Shown here one piece after another: positions 35,544 through 48,290 of a DNA stretch of 64,000 nucleotides. Numbering within the stretch: position 1 is the first letter of the stretch; the number at the start of each line of letters is the position of its first letter. The notes beneath the pieces are model-generated. The model was not told the origin of the DNA, made no database searches, and saw only the letters and a program-made list of their open reading frames with translations. Position numbers and translations under genes: made by a program. This stretch comes from Butyrivibrio proteoclasticus P6B7 (lineage in GTDB: Bacteria > Bacillota > Clostridia > Lachnospirales > Lachnospiraceae), in contig NZ_JHWL01000011.1 in the NCBI RefSeq assembly GCF_000622085.1, forward strand, positions 62,001 through 126,000, written 5' to 3'.

Positions 35544-35610
35544 TTCTAAATATCCTCCTTAAGTGAAATGTTATTCAACATTTTCATACATAATTTAACC
35601 GACTATATCG

Positions 35611-35639
35611 ATTATATTAAATGTTTGCAGCTAAATCAA
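35611..35639 (-). promoter_or_regulatory. Internal promoter of tuf
   Basis: Minus-strand TTGATT (35639-35634), 17-base spacer, TATAAT (35616-35611), between fusA and tuf. The -35 lies inside one arm of the inverted repeat at 35619-35670. Confidence 0.65.
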
Positions 35640-35670
35640 GCATTAAACTTGATTTAGTCTGCTTACATTT
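35619..35670 (-). repeat. Long inverted repeat between fusA and tuf
   Basis: Arm 35619-35640 (AAATGTTTGCAGCTAAATCAAG) is complementary to 35648-35670 except for one extra base and a two-base mismatch; the core CTAAATCAAG/CTTGATTTAG is perfect with a 7-base loop. It starts ten bases after the fusA stop, but no T run follows, so it looks like a processing, attenuation or operator element rather than a plain terminator. Confidence 0.8.
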
Positions 35671-35679
35671 ACTTTTTTA

Positions 35680-37797
35680 TTAGTTGCCCTTGTTTGAAAG
35701 GACTTTTTCCTGAACATTCTTAGGAACTGGAGCATACTTCTCAAAGAACATTGAGTAGTTACCACGGCCCTGTGTTCTAGAACGAAGGTCTGTAGCATAG
35801 CCGAACATCTCAGCAAGAGGCACATGTGCTCTAACGATCTTTCCGCCGCCGAGATCATCCATACCTTCAACCTGTCCACGACGAGAGTTAACGTCACCGA
35901 TAACATCTCCCATGTACTCTTCAGGCATAGTAACCTCAACCTTCATGATAGGCTCAAGAAGAACAGGAGCACCCTTCTGCATAGCATCCTTGAATGCCAT
36001 AGATCCAGCGATGTGGAATGCCATTTCTGATGAGTCTACTTCGTGGTAAGATCCATCATAAACTGTAGCATGTACACCAACTACTGGATATCCGCCAAGA
36101 GTACCAGCCTTCATAGCCTCTTCGATACCTTCGCTGATTGGCTGGATGAATTCCTTAGGAATAGCACCACCAACAACTTCGCTATCGAACTGGTAAAGGT
36201 TGTCGCCGTTAGCATCCATAGGCTCGAAACGAACCTTACAGTGTCCGTACTGACCACGTCCACCTGACTGCTTAGCATACTTAGACTCGATGTCTACAGC
36301 CTTTGTAAGAGCTTCTCTATAAGCAACCTGAGGAGCACCTACGTTAGCCTCAACCTTATACTCTCTAAGAAGTCTATCAACGATGATATCAAGGTGAAGC
36401 TCACCCATACCAGCGATGATTGTCTGACCTGTCTCAGGGTTTGTATGAGCTCTGAATGTAGGATCTTCTTCAGCAAGCTTCATAAGAGCCTCATCAAGCT
36501 TCTGCTGACCAGCCTTAGTCTTAGGCTCGATAGCAAGCTCGATAACAGGATCAGGGAACTCCATAGATTCGAGAATAACTGGGTTCTTCTCGTCACAGAG
36601 TGTATCACCAGTAACTGTGTTCTTAAGACCAACAGCTGCTGCGATATCTCCTGAATATACTTTTTCAAGATCTGAACGCTTGTTAGCGTGCATCTGAAGG
36701 ATACGTCCAAGACGTTCCTTGTTGTCCTTTGTACTGTTAAGTACATAAGAACCTGAATTTGCTGTACCACGATATACACGGAAGAATGCAAGCTTTCCTA
36801 CGAATGGATCGCTGACAATCTTGAATGCAAGAGCTGCGAATGGGCCATCATCTGTTGACTCAACCTCAATCTCATTGCCGTCCATATCTGTTCCCTTACA
36901 AGCAGGGATATCAAGTGGTGAAGGCATGAATTCGATAACTGCATCGATAAGCTTCTGGATACCTCTGTTCCTGTGGGCAGAACCACAGCAAACAGGGAAT
37001 GCCTTACACTCACATGTAGCCTTACGAAGAGCAGCCTTAAGAGCATCAACAGATGGCTCTTCACCTTCAAGGTACTGCATCATAAGATCCTCATCAAGAT
37101 CACAGATCTTCTCAACGAGTTCTGAGTGATAAAGCTCAGCATCATCCTTAAGCTCAGCAGGGATCTCACCAATAGTAACATCCTCACCCTTATCATCGTT
37201 GTAGATATAAGCCTGCATCTCGAAAAGATCGATAATACCCTGGAACTGATCCTCAGCTCCGATAGGGATTTCAATCATAATAGCATTTTTCTTAAGTCTA
37301 TTGCGGATCTGCTCAACAGCTCCGAAATAGTTCGCTCCAATGATATCCATCTTGTTGATGAATGCCATACGTGGAACGTTAAATCCGTCAGCCTGACGCC
37401 ATACGTTCTCAGACTGTGGTTCAACACCTTCCTTAGCACTGAAAACGCCGACAGCGCCATCAAGTACACGAAGTGAACGCTCAACCTCAACGGTGAAGTC
37501 AACGTGACCAGGTGTATCAATGATATTGATACGGTGCTCTAAAGCGCCTGGCTTAGTCTTACCGTTCTGCTGAAGTGTCCAGTGGCATGTTGTAGCTGCA
37601 GATGTGATTGTGATACCTCTTTCCTGCTCCTGTTCCATCCAGTCCATGGTAGCAGTACCTTCGTAAGTCTCACCAATCTTATAGTTTACACCGGTATAGT
37701 AAAGAATACGCTCTGTAAGTGTAGTCTTACCAGCATCAATATGTGCCATGATACCAATGTTTCTGGTTCTCTCCAATGGGTATTGTCTATCAGCCAA
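35680..37797 (-). CDS. fusA: Elongation factor G
   Basis: EF-G, 705 aa, the translocation GTPase. P-loop [47 protein letters not shown] and the later domains with [18 protein letters not shown] and [20 protein letters not shown] are all present. It follows rpsG in the normal str order. Confidence 0.98.
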   Translation of the reverse strand: MADRQYPLERTRNIGIMAHIDAGKTTLTERILYYTGVNYKIGETYEGTATMDWMEQEQERGITITSAATTCHWTLQQNGKTKPGALEHRINIIDTPGHVDFTVEVERSLRVLDGAVGVFSAKEGVEPQSENVWRQADGFNVPRMAFINKMDIIGANYFGAVEQIRNRLKKNAIMIEIPIGAEDQFQGIIDLFEMQAYIYNDDKGEDVTIGEIPAELKDDAELYHSELVEKICDLDEDLMMQYLEGEEPSVDALKAALRKATCECKAFPVCCGSAHRNRGIQKLIDAVIEFMPSPLDIPACKGTDMDGNEIEVESTDDGPFAALAFKIVSDPFVGKLAFFRVYRGTANSGSYVLNSTKDNKERLGRILQMHANKRSDLEKVYSGDIAAAVGLKNTVTGDTLCDEKNPVILESMEFPDPVIELAIEPKTKAGQQKLDEALMKLAEEDPTFRAHTNPETGQTIIAGMGELHLDIIVDRLLREYKVEANVGAPQVAYREALTKAVDIESKYAKQSGGRGQYGHCKVRFEPMDANGDNLYQFDSEVVGGAIPKEFIQPISEGIEEAMKAGTLGGYPVVGVHATVYDGSYHEVDSSEMAFHIAGSMAFKDAMQKGAPVLLEPIMKVEVTMPEEYMGDVIGDVNSRRGQVEGMDDLGGGKIVRAHVPLAEMFGYATDLRSRTQGRGNYSMFFEKYAPVPKNVQEKVLSNKGN

Positions 37798-37845
37798 AGG
37801 TTCTTCCTCCTAAATAAATTTAAACCCAAGTCTACTCGCACCAGA

Positions 37846-38364
<519 letters not shown>

Positions 38365-38530
38365 TTACTATAATCATCGGTACTCACTAATTTAGTGTTC
38401 GTGCGGTTTTTCTATTTCTTAGTTATCATTTATCAAAGCTTAATGCGAAAATAAATAATTCTATATAGAACAGAATACCAACACTATAAAATTAGATCAG
38501 TTGTAAGAATCTTTTAGATTCTCAAGTTAA

Positions 38531-38950
38531 TTACTTAGACGCCTTTGGTCTCTTAGCGCCATACTTAGAGCGAGCCTGTTTTCTGTCGGCTACACCTGCT
38601 GTATCAAGAGTACCTCTGATGATGTGGTATCTTGTACCAGGTAAATCCTTAACTCTTCCACCACGGATGAGAACAACGCTATGCTCCTGAAGGTTGTGAC
38701 CTTCTCCTGGAATGTAGCTTGTTACCTCAATACCGTTAGAAAGACGTACTCTGGCGATTTTTCTCAGAGCAGAGTTAGGCTTCTTAGGTGTTGCTGTCTT
38801 AACAGCTGTGCAGACACCACGTTTCTGTGGAGAAGCAGTAGCAGTAGCCTTCTTGTGAAGAGAGTTGAAACCCTTCTGAAGTGCAGGTGCTGTAGACTTC
38901 TTAACAGATGTCTGACGACCCTTTCTAACTAACTGGTTAAATGTTGGCAT
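38531..38950 (-). CDS. rpsL: 30S ribosomal protein S12
   Basis: S12, 139 aa, the decoding-fidelity protein and streptomycin target. [61 protein letters not shown] (Lys positions 43 and 88 equivalents wild type) and the [13 protein letters not shown] tail are seen. It begins the str operon from its own promoter; no L7Ae-like gene precedes it. A stem AGAATCT/AGATTCT (38506-38522) lies just after its stop. Confidence 0.97.
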   Translation of the reverse strand: MPTFNQLVRKGRQTSVKKSTAPALQKGFNSLHKKATATASPQKRGVCTAVKTATPKKPNSALRKIARVRLSNGIEVTSYIPGEGHNLQEHSVVLIRGGRVKDLPGTRYHIIRGTLDTAGVADRKQARSKYGAKRPKASK

Positions 38951-39045
38951 TCCTTTTACCTCCTATTTTGATAAAACTGAGCACGTTTATTCGCACTCAC
39001 CTAGCCTGAATAGCGTAAAAACAACTATCCAAATTTATGCATACA

Positions 39046-39073
39046 ACAAAGGGGCAGAATTTCACCCCTTTGT
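39046..39073 (-). promoter_or_regulatory. Hairpin in the rpsL 5' leader
   Basis: ACAAAGGGG/CCCCTTTGT, 9-bp stem with 10-base loop. It lies downstream of the rpsL promoter, hence in the leader, and could also slow read-through from rpoC. It may be an attenuator or a protein-binding site. Confidence 0.55.
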
Positions 39074-39091
39074 CTATACACGCAATTATGA

Positions 39092-39120
39092 ATTATAAAT
39101 ACTATTAAATATGTTGTCAA
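39092..39120 (-). promoter_or_regulatory. Strong promoter of the str operon
   Basis: Minus-strand TTGACA (39120-39115), 17-base spacer, TATAAT (39097-39092): exact consensus. It lies 60 bases after the rpoC stop. Confidence 0.88.
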
Positions 39121-39180
39121 CTAAATTTTTTATAACCTAAAGTCGATAAAACACGTCCTCACGGTTAATTTAGAGACTTA

Positions 39181-42100
39181 TTACTCTTCATCCTCTGAAA
39201 TTGCGATTTCTTCTTCATCATAGTCAACATCATCGATGAATGTTGGCTCCTCGAAGTCTCTCTTTCTCTTCTTGAGGATAAGCTTTTCAGGATCCTTGAA
39301 GTTAGCATCGGTATTAAGATTTGTATTTCTATATCTCTTCATACCAGTACCAGCAGGAATCAGCTTACCGATAATAACGTTTTCCTTAAGACCGATAAGT
39401 GGATCAACCTTTCCTTTGATAGCTGCATCAGTAAGAACCTTAGTTGTCTCCTGGAATGATGCGGCTGAAAGGAATGAGTTGGTTGCAAGAGCTGCCTTAG
39501 TAATACCAAGGATTACCTGCTTTCCTTCAGCTGGCTTCTTACCCTCTGAGATAAGTGCCTCGTTGCTATCCTCGAAATCAAGAACATCTACAAGTGTTCC
39601 TGGAAGGAACTCTGTATCACCGCTCTCGTCGATTCTTACTTTCTTAAGCATCTGACGAACGATAACCTCGATGTGCTTATCACAGATATCAACACCCTGT
39701 AAACGGTAAACTCTCTGTACTTCTCTAAGGAGATAATCCTGTACAGCACGAATTCCCTTAATCTTAAGAAGATCGTGTGGGTTAACAGAACCTTCAGTAA
39801 GTTCATCACCTGCTTCGATTGTTGTTCCGTCTGTTACCTTGATACGTGAGCCGTAAGGGATAAGATATGCCTTTGACTCTCCTGTCTCATCGTTAGTAAC
39901 AATAACTTCACGTTTCTTCTTAGTATCTCTAATTTCAACCTGGCCATCAAGCTCAGAGATGATTGCAAGTCCCTTAGGTTTTCTAGCTTCGAAAAGCTCT
40001 TCTACTCTAGGAAGACCCTGTGTAATATCGCCACCGGCAACACCACCAGTATGGAATGTTCTCATAGTAAGCTGTGTACCTGGCTCACCGATAGACTGAG
40101 CAGCGATAATACCAACTGCCTCACCTACCTGAACAGCCTCACCAGTTGCCATGTTAGCACCGTAGCACTTAGCACAGATTCCGTTATGTGAACGGCAAGT
40201 AAGAATTGTACGAATCTTAACTGCTTCAACTGGCTGTCCCTTTGAGTTAACGCCAACTGAAAGAATCTTAGCTGCACGTGATGGAGTAATCATGTGATTC
40301 TTCTTAACGATTACGTTTCCATCTTTATCTTTAATAGTCTCGCAAGAATATCTTCCTGTGATTCTATCCTTTAATGGCTCAATTGTTTCCTTACCATCCA
40401 TGAATGCCTTTACAGTCATTCCTGGGATAACTTCCTTATCTGCACAGCAGTCTACATCACGAATGATGAGTTCCTGTGATACGTCAACCATTCGACGTGT
40501 AAGGTATCCGGAATCGGCTGTACGAAGAGCTGTATCTGACAGACCCTTACGAGCACCATGAGCTGACATGAAGTACTCCAGAACATCAAGACCTTCACGG
40601 AAGTTAGACTTGATAGGAAGTTCGATTGTACGACCTGTTGTATCAGCCATAAGTCCACGCATACCAGCCAGCTGCTTGATCTGCTGGTTAGATCCACGGG
40701 CACCAGAGTCAGCCATCATGTAAATGTTATTGTACTTATCAAGACCAGCAAGAAGCTCATCAGTAAGCTTTTTATCTGTCTCCATCCAAGTATCAACAAC
40801 TGCACGATAACGCTCTTCATCAGTGATAAGACCACGACGATAGTTAGCTGCGATCTTATCTACAGTAGCCTGTGCTTCATCCAGCATCTGCTGCTTCTGC
40901 TTAGGCACTGTCATATCAGCGATTGATACAGTCATAGCTGCACGTGTTGAATAGTGATAACCTGTAGCCTTGATCTTATCAAGAACCTCAGCTGTTGCGA
41001 AAGTTCCGTGAGTATTGATCATAGCTGTAACAATCTGCTTAAGCTGCTTCTTACCAACCATGAAGTCAACTTCAAGCTTGAACTCATTCTCTGGATCGCT
41101 TCTATCAACGAATCCAAGATCCTGAGGAATCATTTCGTTAAATAAGAATCTACCAAGTGTTGACTCAACAAAACCTGACTTCTCTTCTCCATCAGCATTT
41201 GTAAGAGTAACTCTGATCTTAATTCTTGACTGAAGAGTAATGTACTCATTCTCATAAGCAAGGATTGCTTCATCTACGCTCTTAAAGCACTTTCCTTCTC
41301 CGAGAGCTCCTGGTCTTTCCTGTGTAAGATAGTAGATACCAAGTACCATATCCTGTGTAGGAACGTTTACAGGGCCACCATCTGAAGGCTTAAGGATGTT
41401 GTTAGGAGCGAGCATAAGGAATCTACACTCTGCCTGTGCCTCTACAGAAAGTGGAAGGTGTACAGCCATCTGGTCACCATCGAAGTCGGCGTTGAATGGT
41501 GTACATACAAGTGGGTGAAGCTTAATAGCCTTACCTTCTACAAGAATAGGCTCAAATGCCTGAATACCAAGTCTGTGAAGTGTGGGGGCACGGTTAAGCA
41601 TTACAGGATGCTCTTTAATTACATCCTCAAGTACATCCCAAACCTGCTCATCGAGACGCTCAACAAGCTTCTTAGCATTCTTGATATTCTGTGAAATTCC
41701 TCTGGAAACAAGTTCTTTCATAACGAAAGGCTTGAAAAGCTCGATAGCCATTTCCTTAGGAAGACCACACTGATAAATCTTAAGTTCTGGTCCAACTACG
41801 ATAACGGAACGTCCTGAATAGTCAACACGCTTACCAAGAAGGTTCTGACGGAAACGTCCAGACTTACCTTTAAGCATGTCTGAAAGAGACTTAAGTGCTC
41901 TGTTACCAGGTCCTGTAACAGGTCTTCCTCTTCTACCGTTATCTATAAGTGCATCAACAGCTTCCTGAAGCATTCTCTTCTCGTTACGAACGATGATATC
42001 AGGAGCACCGAGATCAAGAAGTCTCTTAAGTCGGTTATTTCTGTTGATAATTCTTCTATAAAGATCGTTAAGATCTGATGTAGCGAAACGTCCACCATCA

Positions 42101-42921
42101 AGCTGTACCATAGGACGAAGATCTGGTGGGATTACAGGGATGCAATCCATGATCATCCAAGATGGATCATTGCCTGACTCTCTAAATGCTTCTACTACCT
42201 CAAGGCGCTTGATAATTCTTGCTCTCTTCTGTCCGCTTGATGTATCAAGACCTTCCTTTAATTCTTCATATTCCTTCTCAAGGTCGATATCAAGGAGAAG
42301 CTCTTTGATGGATTCAGCACCCATACCAGCGCGGAACTTACCGCCCCACTCTTCTCTAGCATCCTGATATTCCTTCTCAGAAAGAACCTGCTTATACTCA
42401 AGTGTTGTCTCACCTGGATCAAGTACGATGTAAGATGCGAAATAAAGCACCTTCTCAAGTACACGAGGTGAAAGGTCAAGGATAAGTCCCATTCTGCTAG
42501 GGATTCCCTTGAAGTACCAAATGTGTGATACAGGAGCTGCAAGCTCGATGTACCCCATTCTCTCACGACGTACGCTGGACTTTGTGATTTCTACACCACA
42601 ACGGTCACAGACAACGCCCTTGTATCTGATCTTCTTATACTTACCACAGTGACACTCCCAGTCCTTAGTAGGTCCAAAGATCTTTTCGCAGAAAAGACCA
42701 TCTCTCTCAGGCTTAAGAGTTCTGTAGTTGATAGTCTCAGGCTTGGTAACCTCACCACTATGTGGATCATTATCAATTCTATGAGCCCAGCTTCTAATCT
42801 TTTCTGGAGATGCAAGGCCAATCTTGATTGAATCAAATGTCATTGGCTGGTAAGTCTGCTGCTGAAAAGATCTGCCACTTGAAGCTTCATTTATTGCTTT
42901 ATTCATAGTTGAATCAGACAT
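39181..42921 (-). CDS. rpoC: RNA polymerase beta' subunit
   Basis: The 1246 aa beta' subunit. It has the N-terminal zinc finger [20 protein letters not shown], the catalytic Mg site [19 protein letters not shown], the second zinc site [20 protein letters not shown], and the trigger loop/bridge helix region [20 protein letters not shown]. The length fits Firmicutes beta' without the large proteobacterial insertion. The acidic C-terminus ([17 protein letters not shown]) is typical of the group. It follows rpoB by 88 bases. Confidence 0.98.
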   Translation of the reverse strand: MSDSTMNKAINEASSGRSFQQQTYQPMTFDSIKIGLASPEKIRSWAHRIDNDPHSGEVTKPETINYRTLKPERDGLFCEKIFGPTKDWECHCGKYKKIRYKGVVCDRCGVEITKSSVRRERMGYIELAAPVSHIWYFKGIPSRMGLILDLSPRVLEKVLYFASYIVLDPGETTLEYKQVLSEKEYQDAREEWGGKFRAGMGAESIKELLLDIDLEKEYEELKEGLDTSSGQKRARIIKRLEVVEAFRESGNDPSWMIMDCIPVIPPDLRPMVQLDGGRFATSDLNDLYRRIINRNNRLKRLLDLGAPDIIVRNEKRMLQEAVDALIDNGRRGRPVTGPGNRALKSLSDMLKGKSGRFRQNLLGKRVDYSGRSVIVVGPELKIYQCGLPKEMAIELFKPFVMKELVSRGISQNIKNAKKLVERLDEQVWDVLEDVIKEHPVMLNRAPTLHRLGIQAFEPILVEGKAIKLHPLVCTPFNADFDGDQMAVHLPLSVEAQAECRFLMLAPNNILKPSDGGPVNVPTQDMVLGIYYLTQERPGALGEGKCFKSVDEAILAYENEYITLQSRIKIRVTLTNADGEEKSGFVESTLGRFLFNEMIPQDLGFVDRSDPENEFKLEVDFMVGKKQLKQIVTAMINTHGTFATAEVLDKIKATGYHYSTRAAMTVSIADMTVPKQKQQMLDEAQATVDKIAANYRRGLITDEERYRAVVDTWMETDKKLTDELLAGLDKYNNIYMMADSGARGSNQQIKQLAGMRGLMADTTGRTIELPIKSNFREGLDVLEYFMSAHGARKGLSDTALRTADSGYLTRRMVDVSQELIIRDVDCCADKEVIPGMTVKAFMDGKETIEPLKDRITGRYSCETIKDKDGNVIVKKNHMITPSRAAKILSVGVNSKGQPVEAVKIRTILTCRSHNGICAKCYGANMATGEAVQVGEAVGIIAAQSIGEPGTQLTMRTFHTGGVAGGDITQGLPRVEELFEARKPKGLAIISELDGQVEIRDTKKKREVIVTNDETGESKAYLIPYGSRIKVTDGTTIEAGDELTEGSVNPHDLLKIKGIRAVQDYLLREVQRVYRLQGVDICDKHIEVIVRQMLKKVRIDESGDTEFLPGTLVDVLDFEDSNEALISEGKKPAEGKQVILGITKAALATNSFLSAASFQETTKVLTDAAIKGKVDPLIGLKENVIIGKLIPAGTGMKRYRNTNLNTDANFKDPEKLILKKRKRDFEEPTFIDDVDYDEEEIAISEDEE

Positions 42922-43009
42922 TAGTAACCTCTTTTCTTTATGTTAATCGTCAATTATCAGTTACAGTATCTGTATAACTGGCCTGAGCCAGTTATACAGT
43001 TCAAATCAA

Positions 43010-46000
43010 TTACTCATCATCAGATGCATCATCGTAACTGTCGAAATCTTCTGAATCAGAAACTTCTTCTTCCTCAGATACGAGTTCACCGCTGTCATCG
43101 AAATGCTGCTGTGAGAATCCGTTAGCACCGAATGATTCCTGACTGTAATCACGTCCTGAAGTATCACCTTCCATCTCGAAGCGATAGTCAGAATCTGTGT
43201 AATCAACGCTTTCCATAATTTCAACTTCTGTATTGTCTTCACGAAGAACTTTAATATCAAGTCCAAGTGACTGAAGTTCCTTAAGAAGAACCTTGAAGGA
43301 CTCTGGAACACCAGGTTCAGGAATGTTGTCTCCCTTAATGATAGCTTCGTAAGTCTTAACACGTCCTACAACGTCATCAGACTTAACTGTAAGGATTTCC
43401 TGAAGTGTATAAGCTGCGCCATAAGCCTCAAGAGCCCAAACCTCCATCTCACCGAAACGCTGACCACCGAACTGAGCTTTACCACCCAGAGGCTGCTGTG
43501 TAACAAGTGAGTAAGGACCTGTTGAACGAGCGTGGATCTTATCGTCAACAAGGTGGTGGAGCTTAAGGTAATGCATGTGTCCAATTGTTGTAGGTGAATC
43601 AAACTTCTGTCCAGTTCTACCATCACGAAGCTGAACCTTTCCGTCTGATCTGATTGGAACACCCTTCCAAAGCTCTCTGTGATCTCTATTGTCATAGAGA
43701 TACTTCATTATTTCAGGATCTACAAGATCCTTATATTTCTTTTCAAATTCATCCCATGTGCTGTTGACATAGTCATTAGCCATCTCAAGGGTATCCTGAA
43801 TATCTTTCTCGTTAGCACCATCAAAGATAGGTGTTGCGATATTGAATCCAAGTGCCTTCGCAGCAAGTGAAAGATGAATCTCGAGGACCTGTCCGATATT
43901 CATACGGGAAGGTACGCCCAATGGGTTAAGTACGATATCAAGTGGTCTACCGTTTGGAAGATATGGCATATCTTCGATAGGAAGTACACGAGAAACGACA
44001 CCCTTGTTACCATGACGACCAGCCATCTTATCACCAACAGAGATCTTTCTCTTCTGAGCGATATAGATACGAACTGCCTGGTTTACTCCAGGTGAAAGCT
44101 CATCACCGTTCTCTCTTGTGAATACCTTAGCATCTACAACGATACCGTACTCACCGTGAGGAACCTTAAGAGAAGTATCACGAACCTCTCTAGCCTTCTC
44201 ACCGAAGATTGCTCTAAGGAGTCTCTCCTCAGCTGTAAGCTCTGTCTCTCCCTTAGGAGTAACCTTACCTACAAGGATATCACCGGCACGAACCTCAGCA
44301 CCGATACGGATGATTCCGCGATCGTCAAGATCCTTAAGTGCATCATCACCAACACCAGGAACATCACGAGTGATCTCTTCTGGTCCAAGCTTGGTCTCAC
44401 GAGCCTCTGCCTCGTATTCCTCAATATGTACAGATGTATAAACATCATCACGAACAAGTCTCTCTGAAAGAAGAACAGCATCCTCGTAGTTGTAACCTTC
44501 CCATGTCATGAAACCGATGAGAGGGTTCTTACCAAGACCAAGTTCTCCCTGGTATGTTGAAGGACCGTCTGCAATAACCTGACCTGCCTCAACGTGATCG
44601 CCCTTAAATACGATAGGTCTCTGGTTGTAGCAGTTACTCTGGTTAGATCTCTGGAACTTAATGAGGTGGAACTCTTCCTTCTCACCATCATCATATGTCA
44701 TCTGGATAAGCTTGCTATCTACGAAATCGATAGTACCAGCTTTTCTAGCAACTACGCATACTCCAGAGTCAACAGCAGCCTTTCTTTCCATACCTGTTCC
44801 TACAGCAGGAGCTTCAGTAGTAAGAAGTGGCACCGCCTGACGCTGCATGTTTGATCCCATCAGCGCACGGTTAGCATCGTCGTTCTCAAGGAATGGGATA
44901 AGTGCTGTAGCAACTGAGAATACCATTCTAGGAGATACGTCCATGTACTCGAACATTGTCTTAGGATACTCGGAAGTCTCTTCCTTATAACGACCTGAAA
45001 CGCTGTTCTTCTTGAAGTGGCCTTCCTCATCAAGAGGAGTGTTAGCCTGAGCTACATGGTAATTATCTTCTTCATCCGCTGTAAGGTACTCAACCTCGTC
45101 AGTAACCCTTGGATTCTCAGGATCTGACATGTCTACCTTACGGTATGGAGCCTCAACAAATCCATAATCATTAACTCTTGCATAAGAAGCAAGTGAGTTA
45201 ATAAGACCGATGTTAGGTCCTTCAGGTGTCTCGATAGGACACATACGACCATAGTGTGTATAGTGAACGTCTCGAACCTCGAATCCGGCTCTATCTCTTG
45301 AAAGACCGCCAGGACCAAGGGCTGAAAGACGTCTCTTATGTGTAAGCTCACCAAGAGGGTTATTCTGATCCATGAACTGTGACAACTGTGATGAACCGAA
45401 GAACTCCTTAACAGCAGCCTGTACTGGCTTGATGTTAATAAGTGTCTGAGGAGCAATCTCCTCTGTGTCATGTGTTGTCATTCTTTCACGAACAACTCTC
45501 TCAAGTCTTGATAAACCGATACGATACTGGTTCTGTAAAAGCTCACCTACGCAACGGATACGTCTGTTACCGAGGTGATCGATATCATCATCGTTACCAA
45601 TACCATACTCAAGATGAATATTATAGTTAATAGAAGCAATGATATCTTCCTTAGTAATGTGCTTAGGAATAAGATCATGAACACGCTTCTTAAGAGTCTC
45701 TGCAAGACCTTCTGGATCGTTCTTAGCAGTGTACTCGTCAAGGATTTCCTTAAGAACTGGATAGTATACGTTCTCATTGATTCCAAGCTCCTCAGGATCA
45801 CACTCGATAAAGTGTGTGATATCTACCATCATATTAGAAAGAACCTTAACGTTTCTCTCCTCTTCCTGAAGGATAACGTATGGAATAGCACAGTTCTGGA
45901 TCTCAGTAGCAAGAGCTCTATCTACCTTAGTACCAGCAGATGCGATCATCTCGCCTGTTGTCTCATCAACAACATCCTCAGCAAGAACATGTCCATTAAT

Positions 46001-46879
46001 ACGATTCTTGAAATGTAACTTCTTATTAAATTTGTATCTACCAACCTTAGCAAGGTCATATCTTCTAGGGTCGAAGAACATAGCGTTGATAAGACTTTCT
46101 GCACTCTCAACACTAAGTGGCTCACCAGGACGGATCTTTCTATAGAGTTCAAGAAGACCACTCTGATAATCTGTAGAAGAATCCTTAGAAAAACTTCCCT
46201 GAATCTTAGGCTCATCACCAAAGAGTTCAAGAATCTCCTCGTTTGTACCTATACCAAGTGCTCTAACAAGAACAGTTACAGGAACCTTTCTTGTTCTATC
46301 TACACGTGCATAGAATACGTCATTAGGATCGGTTTCATACTCAAGCCATGCACCTCTGTTAGGGATAACAGTACATGACATAAGCTCCTTACCGATCTTA
46401 TCGTATGTAATATCATAATAAATACCGGGTGAACGAACCAACTGGCTGACAATAACTCTTTCAGCTCCGTTGATAACAAAGGTACCGGTTGCAGTCATGA
46501 GAGGAAGATCACCCATGAAAATTTCATGCTCTGTGATTTCATCCTTCTCCTTATTGTGGAGACGAACCTTTACCTTTAAAGGTGCAGCAAATGTTGCATC
46601 TCTCTCCTTACATTTCTCAATCGTGTTCTTATTCTTGTCGATCTCGTCTTCACAAAGCTTGAAATCAACAAATTCCAGACTGAGTTTTCCGCCGTAATCC
46701 TCAATTGGAGAGATATCGTCAAAGACTTCTTTCAAGCCTTCGTCAAGAAACCACTGATATGAGTTCTTCTGTACTTCAATCAGGTTTGGCATCTCCAGGA
46801 CTTCCTTCTGACGCTGGAAGCTCATACGCATGTTCTTACCAGTGCCGGTAGGATGTAATCTGTTTTTTTCCATTGACAT
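43010..46879 (-). CDS. rpoB: RNA polymerase beta subunit
   Basis: The 1289 aa beta subunit. The rifampicin region reads [20 protein letters not shown] and [20 protein letters not shown], the susceptible form. [20 protein letters not shown] and [20 protein letters not shown] are conserved. After the last conserved block there is an acidic, Ser-rich C-terminal tail of about 60 residues ([20 protein letters not shown]), longer than in Bacillus. The start at 46879 has a GGGGTGA site a few bases upstream. Confidence 0.98.
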   Translation of the reverse strand: MSMEKNRLHPTGTGKNMRMSFQRQKEVLEMPNLIEVQKNSYQWFLDEGLKEVFDDISPIEDYGGKLSLEFVDFKLCEDEIDKNKNTIEKCKERDATFAAPLKVKVRLHNKEKDEITEHEIFMGDLPLMTATGTFVINGAERVIVSQLVRSPGIYYDITYDKIGKELMSCTVIPNRGAWLEYETDPNDVFYARVDRTRKVPVTVLVRALGIGTNEEILELFGDEPKIQGSFSKDSSTDYQSGLLELYRKIRPGEPLSVESAESLINAMFFDPRRYDLAKVGRYKFNKKLHFKNRINGHVLAEDVVDETTGEMIASAGTKVDRALATEIQNCAIPYVILQEEERNVKVLSNMMVDITHFIECDPEELGINENVYYPVLKEILDEYTAKNDPEGLAETLKKRVHDLIPKHITKEDIIASINYNIHLEYGIGNDDDIDHLGNRRIRCVGELLQNQYRIGLSRLERVVRERMTTHDTEEIAPQTLINIKPVQAAVKEFFGSSQLSQFMDQNNPLGELTHKRRLSALGPGGLSRDRAGFEVRDVHYTHYGRMCPIETPEGPNIGLINSLASYARVNDYGFVEAPYRKVDMSDPENPRVTDEVEYLTADEEDNYHVAQANTPLDEEGHFKKNSVSGRYKEETSEYPKTMFEYMDVSPRMVFSVATALIPFLENDDANRALMGSNMQRQAVPLLTTEAPAVGTGMERKAAVDSGVCVVARKAGTIDFVDSKLIQMTYDDGEKEEFHLIKFQRSNQSNCYNQRPIVFKGDHVEAGQVIADGPSTYQGELGLGKNPLIGFMTWEGYNYEDAVLLSERLVRDDVYTSVHIEEYEAEARETKLGPEEITRDVPGVGDDALKDLDDRGIIRIGAEVRAGDILVGKVTPKGETELTAEERLLRAIFGEKAREVRDTSLKVPHGEYGIVVDAKVFTRENGDELSPGVNQAVRIYIAQKRKISVGDKMAGRHGNKGVVSRVLPIEDMPYLPNGRPLDIVLNPLGVPSRMNIGQVLEIHLSLAAKALGFNIATPIFDGANEKDIQDTLEMANDYVNSTWDEFEKKYKDLVDPEIMKYLYDNRDHRELWKGVPIRSDGKVQLRDGRTGQKFDSPTTIGHMHYLKLHHLVDDKIHARSTGPYSLVTQQPLGGKAQFGGQRFGEMEVWALEAYGAAYTLQEILTVKSDDVVGRVKTYEAIIKGDNIPEPGVPESFKVLLKELQSLGLDIKVLREDNTEVEIMESVDYTDSDYRFEMEGDTSGRDYSQESFGANGFSQQHFDDSGELVSEEEEVSDSEDFDSYDDASDDE

Positions 46880-46966
46880 TCACCCCGTTCTAAATTTTTT
46901 TAGTGTTATCAGGTCTCTTGTAAAAAGGCACAAAAAGACCCACCACACCACAATAGTGCATTTTCC

Positions 46967-46995
46967 ATTGTATAACTAACGGAAGGTCATGTCAA
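46967..46995 (-). promoter_or_regulatory. Promoter of rpoBC
   Basis: Minus-strand TTGACA (46995-46990), 17-base spacer, TACAAT (46972-46967), directly after the rplL terminator. It separates rpoBC from rplJL. Confidence 0.82.
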
Positions 46996-47013
46996 GCACT
47001 TTTTGACAAGAAA

Positions 47014-47047
47014 AAAGAGCCAGACATGTAATCATGTCTAGCTCTTT
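47014..47047 (-). terminator. Terminator of rplJ-rplL
   Basis: AAAGAGC-AGACATG pairs with CATGTCT-GCTCTTT (one mismatch) around TAAT; the minus strand continues TTTTCTTGTC. Some read-through into rpoBC is possible. Confidence 0.82.
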
Positions 47048-47066
47048 ATAATGACAATTCAATAGA

Positions 47067-47441
47067 TTACTTAAGAGTAACCTTTGCGCCCTGCTCTTCA
47101 AGCTTAGCCTTAATGTCATCAGCCTCTGCCTTAGAAGCGTTCTCCTTAACCATCTTAGGAGCTCCATCAACGAGTTCCTTAGCTTCCTTAAGACCAAGAC
47201 CTGTGATCTCACGAACAACCTTGATTACAGGAACCTTGTTAGGACCAACCTCTGTAAGCTCAACATTGAACTCTGTCTTCTCTTCGCCTGCTGCTGCGCC
47301 AGCACCTGCTGCTGCAACTACAACGCCTGCTGCTGCAGATACGCCGAACTCTTCCTCACAAGCCTTTACAAGATCATTTAACTCGAGCACTGTAAGCTCT
47401 TTGATAGCATCGATAATTTCTGCTGTAGATAACTTTGCCAT
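47067..47441 (-). CDS. rplL: 50S ribosomal protein L7/L12
   Basis: The stalk protein, 124 aa. It has the N-terminal dimer domain [20 protein letters not shown], an Ala/Gly hinge ([20 protein letters not shown]), and the factor-binding C-domain [20 protein letters not shown]. It follows rplJ by 86 bases. Confidence 0.97.
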   Translation of the reverse strand: MAKLSTAEIIDAIKELTVLELNDLVKACEEEFGVSAAAGVVVAAAGAGAAAGEEKTEFNVELTEVGPNKVPVIKVVREITGLGLKEAKELVDGAPKMVKENASKAEADDIKAKLEEQGAKVTLK

Positions 47442-47527
47442 TATTATATACCTCCATATAGTATAATTTATAATTTGTTTAATTGATTACCGGACATCTA
47501 TATGTCCATTATGCAGCCTGTAAACAA

Positions 47528-48091
47528 TTACTCTGCTGCTGGTGCCTCAGCTGTCTCAGCTGGAGCTTCCTCTGTAGCTGGTGCTTCCTCTGCTGCTGGA
47601 GCGCCTTCTCCATTCTTCTCTGCGATCTGCTTGATAACGCGAGCGAAGTTGGTAATAGGTGACTGCATAGAGCCAAGCAACTTTGAAAGAAGAACTTCCT
47701 TTGAAGGGATAGCTGCGATCTCTGTCATAGCCTGAGCATCATAGAACTTACCTTCTATAACACCACCCTTAATCTCGAGAGCCTTAGCAGTCTTAGCGAA
47801 TTCATAAAGAACACGTGCTGGAGCTGCTGGATCACTCTCAGATACAGCCATAGCACTAGGTCCATTAAGAAGATCCTTGAGCTGCTCAAAATCAGTTCCC
47901 TGGAATGCGAAGTTCATCATCGTATTCTTGTAAACCTTGTATGAAACTCCCTCTGCACGAAGCTTCTTACGAAGTTCTGTATCCTGTGCAACAGTAAGTC
48001 CGCGGTGATCTACAAGTACGACAGCCTGAGCGTCTTTAATTCTCTCTGAAATCTCTTCAACTACAGGCTTTTTAAGTTCAACCTTTGCCAT
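47528..48091 (-). CDS. rplJ: 50S ribosomal protein L10
   Basis: L10, 187 aa, anchors the L7/L12 stalk. MAKVELKKPVVEEISERIKD, DAQAVVLVDHRGLTVAQDTE and RAEGVSYKVYKNTMMNFAFQ are conserved. The last 20 residues are an Ala/Glu/Pro-rich tail with repeated APAAEEAPATEEAPAE, longer than in Bacillus. It is the first gene of an operon with a regulatory leader. Confidence 0.96.
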   Translation of the reverse strand: MAKVELKKPVVEEISERIKDAQAVVLVDHRGLTVAQDTELRKKLRAEGVSYKVYKNTMMNFAFQGTDFEQLKDLLNGPSAMAVSESDPAAPARVLYEFAKTAKALEIKGGVIEGKFYDAQAMTEIAAIPSKEVLLSKLLGSMQSPITNFARVIKQIAEKNGEGAPAAEEAPATEEAPAETAEAPAAE

Positions 48092-48249
48092 TTCTTTACC
48101 TCCTTATAGAATTTACCGCCGAAAAAACCTCTCGAAGACATCGAGAGGCAAAAAGTTCAAATATAACTTTTCCTCGGTAGGCGATAATCATTATGTCCCT
48201 TTCGGAACACCTACTGTCTTCGGCTTTCTTGTCTATCTTCTAGACAACC
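48092..48249 (-). promoter_or_regulatory. L10-type attenuator leader of rplJ-rplL
   Basis: The leader contains GTAGGTGTTCC...GGCCTACC-like pairings (48177-48214 on the plus strand, TCGGTAGGCG with CACCTACTGTCTTC) and, just before rplJ, a terminator hairpin CCTCTCGA-TGTCT-TCGAGAGG followed by TTTTTTC. This matches the layout of the Firmicutes L10 leader, in which L10(L12)4 binding promotes termination. Confidence 0.75.
48128..48148 (-). terminator. Attenuator terminator in the rplJ leader
   Basis: A perfect 8-bp stem, CCTCTCGA/TCGAGAGG, short loop, followed on the minus strand by a run of six T. It lies about 40 bases before rplJ, so it must be conditional. Confidence 0.85.
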
Positions 48250-48255
48250 TTAGAT

Positions 48256-48284
48256 AATTTATCATAACTCAAAATTAATGTCAA
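48256..48284 (-). promoter_or_regulatory. Promoter of rplJ-rplL
   Basis: Minus-strand TTGACA (48284-48279), 17-base spacer, TAAATT (48261-48256). It is separate from the rplKA transcript, which the capA-MFS insertion has cut off. Confidence 0.75.
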
Positions 48285-48290
48285 GCGTTT

